Below, in pieces: positions 9,325 to 20,128 of a stretch of DNA of 24,959 nt. The translations under genes and the position numbers were made by a program. Source of the stretch: Pelargonium cotyledonis (Eukaryota; Streptophyta; Magnoliopsida; Geraniales; Geraniaceae); the NCBI GenBank assembly GCA_036897625.1, contig JAYMTA010000713.1, positions 1 to 24,959 on the forward strand, given 5' to 3'. Under the pieces are notes generated by a model. That model saw only the letters and a program-made list of their open reading frames with translations. It ran no database searches and was not told the DNA's origin. Each line of letters starts with the position of its first letter. Within the stretch, counting starts at the first letter, position 1.

Positions 9325-12300
9325 TTAGTCAAAATCAAGAAATTCCATTCTTTTCCTCATTGTACCTTTAAGATCTGTAGCTTCTCTTTCTGCTTTCTGT
9401 GCCTGCATGTACAAACAATGCAGATGTTAAAGAATAACCGGAATGAGCTCAATGATTTGATACTGCAAGATGACACTTATAAATAAGCCAATAGATCACT
9501 TCTTCCGTCACAAAATGAATGTCTAGGGGGGTGCTTTGGTCAAAGACCAAAACGGACCGAAAGTTCAGGGACTAGAACCAGACCGGAAATACATGGATTA
9601 GACCGGTTTTGGACCGAATGTAATAAAAATATTTTTAAAAAGTTGTCATACTGGAAATATAGCAGTAGTAGTCTAGTAGACATATATGGTAGCCATGTAC
9701 AGAATATTTTCTCAGATCATATGGCATCAACACACTATTATTGTACACAATGAACTAAATCTGCATCAGGTAAACCGTAAACATCTAAACCAAACATGTA
9801 CAAGATGGCGACGCAAAGAAAGATTTAAACTAAAATCATTGTTCACACTGAAAGAAGGTTATAACGGTTCCTTTCCTTTCACTCTCTCTTTTGTGGACTG
9901 TAACATCCACCATTCACTAAGAGGTAGGGATGTTCATATTCCAGTCCGGACTGAATTATTAAGTTTAAATTTCATTCTCTTATAAAATGCGGTTATTTTT
10001 TTTTATTACTTTTGGCAGTGCAATGCACTTCATTATTACTCACCCAATCCACTCAAAATATAAATTTTCCTACATATTATCTTTAAAAAGCTTTAAAATA
10101 TTTATAATTCTTTAGTTACATCCGGCCCAACCCGTCTGGTCCTGGTCCCTGTCCAGGACCATTTTCTAACCATTCAAGTACCAGTATTCAAAATGCGCTG
10201 TTTCAGGTATGGTCTTTTGACCAATTGAACACACCTACTAAGAGGTACTGTCAGACTGGCCTTATGGCATGCAATATCAATTCAATCCATCCCTCTACCA
10301 TGCTAAATTTACTTTAATCTGGCCCCATATCACAAAACAGCAACACATCCTAGATCCTACTATAGAGAAACTATCCCCACCGCTAAGAAAAACATGAACG
10401 CTAATTATCTAATGGAAAAGAATCCAACCATTGTTATGATAGTTTAATCGTTAATACAAGGAAACTATGTAATTGAAAACAAAGAGAGTTTGAGTTATGA
10501 AACAAAATGTCTTGGCAGTTGGTATATAGTATAATCTTCACAAATAAAATGTGTCTTCATGTTATAAGACAATTGATTACTAACCCTTTTAATTTCTGCT
10601 GCTGAAACACGAGTCATATGTGGCGGAAGGTCGTCCCTCTCCGAGTCCTAACAAATCAATTGAAAATCTTAAGACACTGTAAAGATGTATGTTGTCTTAA
10701 CAAAGAAATCCAACATACCAGTTCTCCAATTAAGACAACATTCTCCCCACGAATTACGTATAGACCTAAGGGAATATCACAGTAAAGTTCACCGACAATG
10801 ACCCTCTCACATGCACCCTCAAGGACAGCATTGGCTGCATACAAAAAATACAGGTATTTAGTTTATTAAAATAAGGTAATAAAGCTGTAAACAACATCAT
10901 CAACAAGAAAATTGTACCAAATTGGTCAAAAGAACGAAGCATTCCCAATAGCTTCCGACCATCTCGCAGCAGGACAAGAAGTTTCTCTGTAAAAAAATAA
11001 AATAATACATCAATGAATACCAACATAGCTCACATAAAAGAGGAAGTGGTGTGACTACATAATGAAAGTAGAACATGTTAAAAGAAGTCTATATCTGGTA
11101 AAGTTAAGCCTAATATGGTATAAGAAGTCTTAAGCAGGGTAACTAGTTCACTGAAAAATGTTTTACATTCTAAATACTACAACACCAATGATACTCCTCA
11201 TCTAAAATGTATATTAAGCCAAAACAGAAGCTGCTTCAATGATGCAAAGTGTTTTCCCTAATATACGCTACATAAGAAACATGGGTCAATAACCATTGGA
11301 AAATGTTATGCCACAATCGGATTACATTCAAGCAATGTCATTTGGAGATTGAAGTGGAGATTACTGATTCTCTCTTGAGTCTCTTCTCATTCTTGTGATA
11401 TTATGAAGCTGCCTGGTGGCAGGATAAGCTACCAAAGTATCTTATGTTGTTAAGCATTTGATACATTGTCCAAAGTATAATCCTACTCAATAAGTCATGA
11501 GACCACTTTGGTTAAAATGGACACACTAAGAAAGTGTTTGAATTAGAATTTTTGTTCATTAACGAGAATAAAGAATGGGAATTAGAATCACATTCTTTAT
11601 GTTTTGACTATGACTTTTTGGTGATGAGAATGGCTCAATGGCTTTAGAATGGGAATCTTGTTAAAATTCCCATTCCAAAATTATAATACAAATGTTACTT
11701 AAGTGCACAAATATATCTACAAATAGTATTCATCACAACCACTTAACGTAGTAGTTCATTCTTCAACAGCAGGTTCATTTTAATGCATTGACATACATTG
11801 TTTCCACAATAAAGATATATCTTCTCTTTTTCAAATAATATCACCCAGATGATCCAATACCATGTTGTCACCAAATCAATTACAAATCATACTTTAGTCT
11901 TTAAGCATCAAGGACATCTAAAACTCTGTGGGATCTTCTGCTCGTATTCTACTTCTCCAAATCATCCTATCTAATGTTAAAATGCCATTCCCCAATCCCC
12001 ACTACTTATTTCCATGATAACTTACGTCTATCCCTACCCCTTCACTAGTCTCTCTTTCCATGAGTACAAACCATTTTAATCAATTCTACTGCATCTTATC
12101 TCCTTTTGACGTTAACCCAACTTTTATTCCATACAGATTTGCTCAAACATTATGTGGCTATTGCTCTCCTTTTTTACACCTTTTTATGCGACTAATATAT
12201 GATCTTTGTATATTAGTGATATAACTGATGTTCTGAAATTAATGAAAGTAAAAACCCATTGGTCCAGAAAGCATGACAATTGAACCAAACTAAATTCCAC

Positions 12301-12466
12301 AGCTCAATGAACTGAAGCTTCAAATTAGTAATTTTCAGTATCAAAGTTAAAGCAAACACAATAACACACAGATGTATCAATACTGAGCTAACGAAATGAG
12401 CTTACTGTCAAGATAGCTAGCTAAAGAGGTCGAGAGGTAAACATCTTCTGGTCCCGCCCAAGACAT
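9325..12466 (-). CDS. LSM1: Sm-like protein LSM1 (mRNA decapping activator subunit)
   Basis: Five coding exons on the minus strand: 12406-12466, 10918-10986, 10719-10834, 10585-10647 and 9325-9402. They join to 387 nt, or 128 aa, the usual length of plant LSM1. All junctions are GT-AG and in frame. The protein starts MSWAGPEDVYLSTSLASYLD. It carries the Sm fold: Sm1 at about 21-52 (KKLLVLLRDGRKLLG, then SFDQFANAVLE) and Sm2 at 67-82 (GLYVIRGENVVLIGEL). After it come the LSM1-typical helix (LPPHMTRVSAAEIKRAQKAE) and the basic C-terminus (TMRKRMEFLDFD). In the known family, LSM1 joins LSM2-7 in a cytoplasmic ring that binds oligoadenylated mRNA 3' ends, with PAT1, and promotes decapping in P-bodies. 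Intron 1 (10987-12405) is long and carries snapback repeat sequence. Intron 4 carries a hAT element. Identity is near certain from sequence similarity. Confidence 0.97.
9523..9620. repeat. hAT-like subterminal fragment in LSM1 intron 4
   Basis: The run taggggggtgctttggtc, then alternating 'ggaccga', 'agaccgg' and 'gaccggttttggaccg' phrases, resembles the end of hAT elements of the TAGGGGTG/GGTCCGG type. It also echoes the interior of the element at 9925-10237. No partner end or duplication was found. Confidence 0.3.
9925..10237. mobile_element. Non-autonomous hAT element, 313 bp, in LSM1 intron 4
   Basis: The left end is TAGGGATGTTCA and the right end, inverted, is TAGGTGTGTTCA: 12-bp terminal repeats with two mismatches. 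Perfect 8-bp duplications ctaagagg lie directly outside (9917-9924 and 10238-10245), the size expected for hAT transposition. The interior has no coding capacity and contains ggtcc/ggacc-rich subterminal motifs. It sits in the 1.18-kb intron between the last two coding exons of LSM1. Confidence 0.8.
11525..11702. repeat. Possible small snapback element in LSM1 intron 1
   Basis: The phrases gaatgggaatta (11573) and aatgggaatc (11648), together with the inverse attcccattcc (11669-11679), make a region that can partly fold back. The outer ends (aagtgtttga and, inverted, aagtaacatttg) are only weakly alike. It may be a decayed MITE; no target duplication was identified. The rest of intron 1 (10987-12405) shows nothing recognisable. 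Confidence 0.25.
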
Positions 12467-12479
12467 TGTCGAGCTCAAA

Positions 12480-12527
12480 CTAGTTCGTTAGCACGAAAAT
12501 CTTCACAAACTGAACAAAAAATAGCAT
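12480..12527 (-). other. Upstream ORF of 15 codons in the LSM1 leader
   Basis: An ATG at 12527 opens a short frame (MLFFVQFVKIFVLTN) that stops 13 nt before the LSM1 start codon. It would be removed in part if a plausible 5'UTR intron is spliced: donor G|GTAATT at 12650, acceptor TTTGTTCAG at 12510. Whether it is ever translated is unknown. Confidence 0.35.
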
Positions 12528-12650
12528 TGGCAGCTCAGATATCTCTATCGGCCTCTCTACTTTCTTTGATAAAAAAAAATCTCCAGAAAACAGCACAAAG
12601 ATTCAAAATGCAGCACAACCAAATACCCTGCAAAACCTAATCTCAATTAC
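12510..12650 (-). other. Possible 5'UTR intron of LSM1
   Basis: In the minus direction, a donor-like TTG|GTAATTG and a T-rich acceptor TTTTTTGTTCAG bracket 141 nt of AT-rich sequence upstream of the start codon. This rests only on splice-site appearance. Confidence 0.3.
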
Positions 12651-12896
12651 CAAAAACTCTTGGGCAATTCTCGAAAGTCACAATGTATCTTCCACGGATC
12701 CAAAACCTCCCAGCTCGATCGAGCAAAAATCAGATGATCTGAGCCCCCGTGGACCAATTAACAATATCTCCGTCGCTGAGAGACGAAATTCCAGGGCTTT
12801 TTCTACTGGATTGAAGGCGCTCAGATCCAATTGCGCCGTGAATTTCACGGGGAAAGAAAGTGCGATAAAATTGGAGAGAAAGAGCGAGAAAATTGG

Positions 12897-12905
12897 CTAG
12901 GGTTT
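12897..12905 (-). promoter_or_regulatory. Telo-box AAACCCTAG in the LSM1 leader/promoter
   Basis: The minus strand reads AAACCCTAG in a CT-rich stretch about 430 bp upstream of the LSM1 ATG. This is the usual setting near transcription starts of plant genes for RNA and protein machinery. The TATA-like AT stretch at about 13059-13071 may be the core promoter. Confidence 0.45.
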
Positions 12906-13059
12906 GGGGTTTCGCAGAGTACAGGTTAGAGAGAAGAGACGAGGAATTGGTTGCTCTCCATTTTGTTGAAATGCTGTTTGTGTGAGGTATTACTGTAAAT
13001 GGACAGTGTTGACTGAATGGGAGGATGATTACGTGGCAGATTCTCATTGGACGGATAAT

Positions 13060-13690
13060 TTTTATATATTTATTTTTGCTATAAAATTATATATCTAATT
13101 ATTTGAACGGATTAAAAGAAATTAGAACTGACAATACGTTATTTAACATATAATTCGATAAAATGTAAATGAGTTTATGCTTACCGTATTAATATTGTGT
13201 TGTATCTATCCAACTCATTATTTGGGTTGTGTATTTCAAACATGATGCATTTGTGTTGAATTGTATTACACACAATCCATCTTCAACACGACACACAAAA
13301 AATTAAAAACGGCTCTTACCAAATAAACATGCCAAACTTATTTGCTCATGTCTATCATTTCAACCTGCTCCTCAATAAATTGCATTTATAATTCAACCAA
13401 TTTAACAAAATACTATACTATCATTTCAACCAATTTTTATCAATTCAAAATATCGAATTGATAAAAATTAATTCAAATATTTTAAATTTGAGTGTAAAAT
13501 ACACAGATTTGACCAAATCGATTTGACATTACCAGTTTTATAGGATGTATCTACTCGACCTGAAAGTTAGACAAATAATATCGGTTTTAAGTCATCCGAA
13601 ATGCCCATGATTCGGATTTGGATTCAGATTGCCATCTCTTGACCACCCAACTAGAATTGCAACCCATACTTGGTAGGAGAGTTATGTGAC
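13060..13690. other. Intergenic AT-rich region between LSM1 promoter and PAA 3' end
   Basis: No gene is visible here. The sequence is AT-rich, with scattered short repeats. Phrases such as ttcaaccaattt recur, and a run near 13560-13650 (tcggttttaagtcatccg, then attcggatttggattcaga) looks like decayed transposon sequence with no definable ends. Confidence 0.5.
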
Positions 13691-13831
13691 AAATAGATGT
13701 CCCAAACAGCAGTTTCTTTAACCAATTTGGAAAATTATTTTAACATTACAGAAGCCAAAAGAGAAGAGGAAGAAGAGTATCACAGTTCATCAAATTCAAG
13801 TCATTCAACCAAACATCATCTGCTATTGATC

Positions 13832-16800
13832 CTAATCGCGCTCGCTAATCGCTGTCAAGTGCTCGTCGATCTCTTCCGTGGACAGCACCCTGAACACAGG
13901 ATTGTCCGCCCTCACGACTCCTACCTGTATAAGATGATGAATAGAAAGCCGAATCAAGACTCCTTCCAGGTTGAAATAAAGAGTTCTATGGAAACTGAAA
14001 CTTAAATGCAATGCATCTTCAACTGAGCTATGTTGCATATAACTAGGAGTGTAAAAATGTCAAGCCTTTAACAAGCCACTTCTTACATATCCGGCTTAAG
14101 CTCGAGTCAACCTTGAGTCTAAGCTTAGAAGCTCATGCCGAGCTTTTTAAGACTCGAAAGGCTTGTGAGCCAGTTCGTTTGTTATTTTACAATTTATACA
14201 TGATTTTTTCTTTGAAAATCTAAACAAAACTTGTTATAGTCTCTATTTTATGAATCAATTGATTAGTTTTATGTTTCTAATGAATGTATTTTCAACTGAT
14301 AATACTATTTAACATGTAGTGGGCATACAAGTGTTATTGATCTATATGTATGGCGGTAAAAAGCTTATTTATGCTCATTGGCAAATAATAATGATTTTAC
14401 TTTAATGAATTTTAGTTTATGAGAAATTAACGAGTTGAGCAGAACTTGATTTGACTTGATAACACCCCCTACATATAACAGAGTAACAGACTGCTGCATT
14501 TCAACTCGGCTTCCACAAAGCATACCACATGTATAGCTTCTAATACAGAAACAGTAACAAATATTGAAATGGCGGTATCTTTGTTACCTCGATTTCAGTG
14601 GCCTTAAAATCCTCTTGCAAGACTGATTGGAGTGCTGAAACTGCAGTCTGATAGTAAAAGAACGGTACTATGTGTTAGACTACAACGGAAGCAAACAGTA
14701 AAGCATAATATCCTATTTTGAATGTATAACAATTATGCAGCAGTCACAAGCATCGGCTAAGAGTCAATGGGAATCTCAAAATCTACCTAGGTTACCATGT
14801 TGTCAAAACTAAATGGAGATTAACGGGAAAAGTAAAATAAAATACCTGCACTGTCTCCTCGTAAGAAAATGCGGGATCATTCTTCATTTTCTTCTCCAAG
14901 AAATTAATTGCCTCTTGCTCTTTTAGTCCAGCACTTGTCGCCTGAGACATATAAAAGTTACGAAGTTCAGTTGATATAAAACACAGATACGACACAACAC
15001 AACATAACATAACACAACAAAACTTAAATAAGTGTAATAGACAATGCAACTGTGACTCGTGCATCAATTCTCCTCTGGGATCATTTGAGATCTATGTTGC
15101 ATGAGACACAGGACACGACATGGATACTGTGACACTCAATTTTTATAAAACCATAGACACATAAAGCTAAGAACATGTTCAATTATATTAAATGATAATT
15201 TACATTTGCTATATTAGTGCATACAAGTTACATTAAGTCATGATTGTCAATGTGTTTTAGAGTGTCGAACAGATTCTACCAATTCATTTTTAGAAAGAAA
15301 AAAAATTATGGATAATTAAGGTGTTGGACACGTGTCTTCTTAAAAACAATATCAAAAAGTTGGAGGACATGTAAAACCAAGTGTCTGACACATATCCGAA
15401 GAGGGTCCCAGTGTCGAATACGAATCAGACAAGAGTAAGTTGAGAAGATGAGTGTTTATGCATCATAGTTTGAGATCTTATAGATAAATAAGCCACAAAT
15501 CTATGAATGCCCAGTAAACTGTCATTTTCAAAATTAGTTATTGCCCACGTCCATTACAGTGATTACCACTCAACTCGTCAAGACTAACATAGCTATATTA
15601 GTGTAGAATATAACTAAATACTAACATATAAGTTACTCGAAGAAAGATAGAGTTGGTGCTGACGGTAGAGACAAGATGCACATATAAATCATGTAAGATC
15701 GTCTATATCTACCTGATCAATAATTTTATGTTATATGCTGAAAACAGTATCATGGTAATAGGGTTAAGCCACTATTCTAGAAAATGCACCAATAAACTTA
15801 AAAAGTGATATAGAAACCAAATATGTAAGCTGCAATAGTGTAATTACAGAGACCTAATGGACAACTAAGGTTTCCTTATGTGGACACTACACTCCTTCCT
15901 AACAAAATAGCCAGCACCGGGACATATTCAAAGGCAGTAAGAGCTCACTGAGTTCTGGTAGCATTCAATACATCTCTGCTATTATGTCAGTTAACACAAG
16001 CACAAAAAACTTCACTTAACAATTCTACTTAAAAATTGTCACCAAAGAAAAAAAAAATATCACATACCTTATGACCAAAGAAATGGCCTGCTGGATCGCA
16101 TTTAAAGAGTCGTGCTCCATATTCATCATCAATACCTAATACCATGGCAACTTCCAAAGAGCAAAGACAAAAAACCAAGGAAAAAGGATAATTTCAGTAT
16201 GAAAGTTAATGAATAAAAAAGATTGAACTGCATGATGTGAACCCACACTATTAAAGATAACTTGGACAATATGTTGTTCGCCATAAATACGGAATCTCTT
16301 GGAACTCTTAAGAGAGCAGAAACTAACCTACTCCAAGTGGCCTCATATAGGCATGTTGAGTATAGACTTGAGATTTGTCAGCAATCCTAAGAATACAAAT
16401 TCTCCCAATATAAGTTGAATCCATGATGAGATTAACAAACAGAATCAAGGTAAGATAAATCGGTATGTCATATATAAAAATTTGAAACTACAACGATGAA
16501 AAGCAATGACAAGGGACAAGCTTATAGTCAGCTAGTTGAGAAACGATGTATATCTGGGGTGGTAGGACTCAATATTTGGAAACTAGATTCTCAGACGAGC
16601 TAATATTAGAATAATAACTCTTGAAGTTCTAATGGTGCTATCCCTGACTGTCAAATTTTGATGGGCTAAGACTGGTCCGCAAAACCTCACTAGAAAATCT
16701 TGCTTCCTTCCAATTCACTTTACTTGTAAACTTGGGAATGAGATAGAATGTACTAATTCGGAAACTCTAATTTTGAAGATATATACTGAAAAAAGAAAGC

Positions 16801-19338
16801 TATGTTGTACATAACATAAAACTAGTAGAGAAGAGAAAGGTGTGTGAAAGTTGATTATGTTCCACCAAGTAGAATGCTGGTTAGTAAAGAGAAAAGGAAT
16901 TTTTCATCGCTTATATAGAAGGATTCTTTAAAGCAATTGCATGGTCACCAATTAAGTAGCATCATAAATAAGTTTGAACGTCAGCATACCATTTAGCCAA
17001 TACATCCACAGGCATTTCATATCCATATTTATGACGAAACTCAGCGGCTTCATTCCTTGCTTGTTGAACTAGGGTCCTAGCATCAGCTGAGAAATAGAAC
17101 GCCAAAGATATCAACCATTAAATTAAAAAGCTCACTAAAACTTGGAATGAAAATGGCAATAGGGATGTGTAGGAATGTAGTTTCCAAGCAATCATCTACC
17201 ACATTATAACATGGTCCCGAACTCCCATTAGATATGCTGCGCAAATGGATGAATGAATCTTTTACAAGTCAAAAGGTCACATGATTTATCTACTACATCT
17301 TCTCTCACACAATTTGCACAGAGATAGAGCATGATCACATCTTATTGCATAGTAACTTTCTCATGGGTTAATATGCCATTATCATGCTTTATATCTAGTT
17401 TTAAGATTAAATAATTTATTACTACAAGTCACATAGCAAACCTTTTAACATTTGCACAATAATCATAACATACCTGTCATGCCAGTTGCCAACAACCCAA
17501 GGTACTTAGTGATGGAAAAAAGGTGAGTCACACTTGTCTGATCCAAAAGCTTGTCCTGTAATGAATTTTGGATTGCTTGTAACCTCTATGACTTGGGAGT
17601 ATAAGCTGCAACAAATACAATGATCTAGCAAAAAACACTCATACTCACCGGGACCTTCTTTTGAGTCACAACGCAGACTGAATCCTTCCCTCTCACACCA
17701 ATGGAGGTGATGCCAGAAGCCTTCACCGCCTTAAAAGCATACTCTATTTGCCAAACAAAATCCCACACTCATTAGAGCATTCGGAATAACTACATCTAAA
17801 TAAGCATACACATCTTGAAAATTTTGGGGGAAACTACATGTTATAGGTCAAATGGACTTGATTAATCTTCTTCAAGAATTTGGGAAATAAAAAATAAAGT
17901 TCATATCTAGGTTTGGACCTGAAAACTAATAATAGCCAATTAACTAACTTGAATTGACAGGTTTTTAATTGCTTTCATTGGGCAAAAAAATGTCCATATC
18001 AAATTGTGCCAGTTCAATTAGGCTATCTACACCGATTTCTTTTGCACAATCACTACAAAACCCTAATTAATCCCAACAGTTCAGTTGCTCACAAAATGAA
18101 ATTAATCCCAAACTTGAGTTTCATTACGCTGCAAACAAATCACAAAACACAAACCCACAGACACAACTAAGAACTACACTACTTGCTCGTTTCCCTAATT
18201 AAATAATGTAATAAATAGCTTTTTCCTAACTAACCAGCGCGAGATTCAAATATACCTTCTGATCATATCTACTTTTCGACCTTAAATTAACTAATAGCCA
18301 ATTAACTCATTTCAATTGGCAGGTTTTGTTTCCTTTCATTTGGTAACAAAATGTTCAAATCAAAAGTATATCAGTTTAACTAGGTTATCTACACTAGTTT
18401 CTCAACTCAATCACCACAAAACCCTAAAAGATCTCAGCAGTCAGTTGCTCAGAAAATGCACTTAAAATCAACAACCAACTCCCAAACTTGACTCACAACA
18501 CACAAACCCACAAACACAACTAAGAATGGAAGCTAGCATGAACCCTACTTAAATAAGTTAATTATGGCCTTTTTACAAGCTAACCAAAAGAGAGATTTAA
18601 ATGTACTAACCACAGCAGTTCAGTTAGCAACAGCCACCATACCCGAGTTTCATTTCGCAATGAGCAAATCACAACACTCAAACACAACTAAGAACGACAC
18701 AGATAGCTAGAGCCTTAATCAAATAACTTGTAATCACAGCCTTTGTACAAGCTAACCATAGTGAGATTCAAATATACATTAGATATCTACTTTTGAACCT
18801 GAAATTTAACAACAGCCAATTAACTAACAGTTTTTTTTAAACAATCATTAGGTAAAAAAATTTTCAAATCAAAATCATAGCAGTTCAATTAGGTCATCTA
18901 CACTAGTTTCTCACCTCAATCACCACAAAACCCTAGAAAAACTCAGCAGTTCAGTTAGCATCAGCTCAGAAACCAAAGTTCCATTTCACAACGAGCAAAT
19001 CACAGCACACGAACAAAACTAAAATCAACACAGCAACCTTGAACCCTAATTAAATAACGTAATCACTGCCTTTTTACCAGCTAACCAAAGTGAGATTCAC
19101 ACATACATTCCGATCATTTTCCGTCAATTTTCTCATCAACCAAACACAAGTTTGTCAGGTTGAACCAGATCGCGGAAGCGCGCGTTAAACTCGAAAAACG
19201 GTACCGTTTCGAGCTGGAGTGCTCGATCAAAAAATCAACAGAGCTGGATGATAAAACCGTACCTACTTGGAAGAGACGGCCCTCGGGAGAGAAGATGGTG
19301 ATGTGCCGATCGTAGCCTCCTCCGCTTCCGCGACTCAT
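13832..19338 (-). CDS. PAA1: 20S proteasome subunit alpha type-6 (PAA)
   Basis: Nine coding exons on the minus strand: 19263-19338, 17649-17743, 17474-17555, 16990-17086, 16328-16386, 16068-16150, 14846-14941, 14588-14647 and 13832-13924. They join to 741 nt, or 246 aa, the usual plant length. All introns are GT-AG. Residues 9-31 are the alpha-type N-terminal signature ([23 protein letters not shown]). Further family blocks are [56 protein letters not shown] and [21 protein letters not shown]; the C-terminus is [14 protein letters not shown]. Alpha subunits form the outer rings of the 20S core and gate the chamber; they lack the catalytic Thr of beta subunits. Intron 1 (17744-19262) is filled by a tandem repeat. 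Introns 6 and 8 carry a Mutator-like and a hAT element. The symbol follows Arabidopsis orthology; copy number in this species is unknown. Confidence 0.97.
14044..14471. mobile_element. Non-autonomous hAT element, 428 bp, in PAA intron 8
   Basis: The left end is TAGGAGTGTAAAAA and the right end, inverted, is TAGGGGGTGTTATC. Perfect 8-bp target duplications catataac flank it (14036-14043 and 14472-14479). The interior has gctcgag/cttaagctc-rich left subterminal motifs and an AT-rich core without coding capacity. The intact duplication shows a true insertion and argues for fairly recent activity. Confidence 0.85.
15094..15468. mobile_element. Mutator-like MITE, 375 bp, in PAA intron 6
   Basis: The left end atgttgcatgagacac matches, imperfectly and inverted, the right end gtgtttatgcatcatag. 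A 10-bp direct repeat tttgagatct lies outside both ends (15084-15093 and 15469-15478). The interior is rich in 'gacac' and 'gtgtc' motifs (ggacacgaca, gttggacacgtgtc, gtgtctgacac), as in a widespread plant repeat with ATGTTGC ends. The duplication of 9-10 bp suits a Mutator-type transposase supplied from elsewhere. No coding sequence is inside. Confidence 0.6.
17917..19126. repeat. Tandem repeat, unit about 340-360 bp, filling PAA intron 1
   Basis: Four diverged copies start near 17917, 18279, about 18611 (lacking its first half) and 18794, and the last runs to about 19126. Shared blocks include agccaattaact (17934, 18296, 18814), atctacactagtttctcaac with caccacaaaaccctaa, cagcagttcagttgctcaga, acacaactaagaa (18161, 18513, 18682), and gctaaccaaagtgagattca with aaatatacatt. 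The array covers most of the 1.52-kb intron and ends about 136 bp from exon 1. It looks like old local duplication of intron sequence; no transposon ends are seen. Confidence 0.85.
19197..19210. other. 14-bp palindrome AAACGGTACCGTTT next to PAA exon 1
   Basis: A perfect palindrome, nearly extended by ctcgaa/ttcgag on its sides, lies 53-66 bp inside intron 1 from the donor at 19262. Function is unknown. Confidence 0.5.
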
Positions 19339-19340
19339 TG

Positions 19341-19349
19341 CTAGGGTTT
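19341..19349 (-). promoter_or_regulatory. Telo-box AAACCCTAG just before the PAA start codon
   Basis: The minus strand reads AAAACCCTAGCAATGAG, which puts the telo-box 2 nt upstream of the ATG, within the leader. The leader above it is CT-rich (ctctctctctc at about 19388-19400). Confidence 0.5.
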
Positions 19350-19450
19350 TTTCGGTTTCTCTGTGTACGCGATTCGATGAAGAGGACGAGAGAGAGAGAA
19401 GGAGAAGAAGAAGCTTTGTGAACAAGAAAGAAGAGAGGAGCTGAGCTGAA

Positions 19451-19545
19451 AAATATACTAGTACCGTGCTTTAAGGAGAAGATACGACGTCGTTTTGATG
19501 TGTTTCTTGTAAGTGGGCTGGGTATTGTTCGGCCTATTGGGCCAA
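19451..19545 (-). promoter_or_regulatory. PAA core promoter: TATA-like box, ACGACGTCGT palindrome, site II motifs
   Basis: On the minus strand a TATATTT box (19451-19457) would place the transcription start near 19425. Farther upstream are the perfect palindrome ACGACGTCGT (19484-19493, an ACGT-core bZIP-like site) and TGGGCC/AGCCCA-type motifs (19513-19518 and 19538-19543). The arrangement suits a constitutive proteasome gene. Function is inferred from motif appearance alone. Confidence 0.45.
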
Positions 19546-20128
19546 TTTTGTGCGTTGGACCAAAATTGGACCGATCCGGACTAGCAACAGGCATTGACCC
19601 AAACTGGAAAGACCCGGATCCGACCAATGTAATTATAAACACAACACTATTATATAGTCCAAACGCGTTTGTTTTGTGTCGTGTTTGCGTGTAGAGATAT
19701 GATTCGACCACCTCTACATATAGGTTGAATGTACTTTTTGATGCTGATAAAATATGTGTGTGCCAGACCATTGTTACATGTCTGTAAATTCATTGTCTCG
19801 TTACACACTAATTTCTGCACTGATTATTATCTGTAAGCCCAATTTTATATGTGTTCCGAATTGATAAACCTATGCAAGATCATCAATAATTTTATGTAAG
19901 AAAAGAAATAAGAAAACACACGCACAAAGTGCATATGTGCTTGAGGGGACAGTTCAGGTTTCTAGTTGAAAAAACTCAATTTTAGCCAAGTAGGGTTGGG
20001 CTCGGTTTTCAAAAGTAAAATATACGAGTTTGCCGGTCTAACCACACAAATTGGTTTAAACCGATTTATTGTGACCTGAATCTGCACAATTTTGAGTGCC
20101 TACATGTTCAAGTTCAAATTGTCAGCTC

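Noticed and set aside
13697-14005. 102-codon plus-strand open frame
   Set aside because: It is antisense to the last PAA exon and its 3' flank; no domain is seen.
19339-19425. Apparent N-terminal extension of PAA with a hydrophobic, Leu/Ser-rich leader
   Set aside because: The frame is open upstream of MSRGSGGG, but its first codon at 19425 is TTG, there is no upstream in-frame ATG, and the CT-rich sequence with a telo-box is typical of a plant leader. The ATG at 19338 matches the family start.
19235-19771. 178-codon minus-strand open frame over the PAA promoter
   Set aside because: It overlaps PAA exon 1 in another frame and covers promoter motifs; the peptide is low-complexity Ser/Arg-rich without family resemblance.
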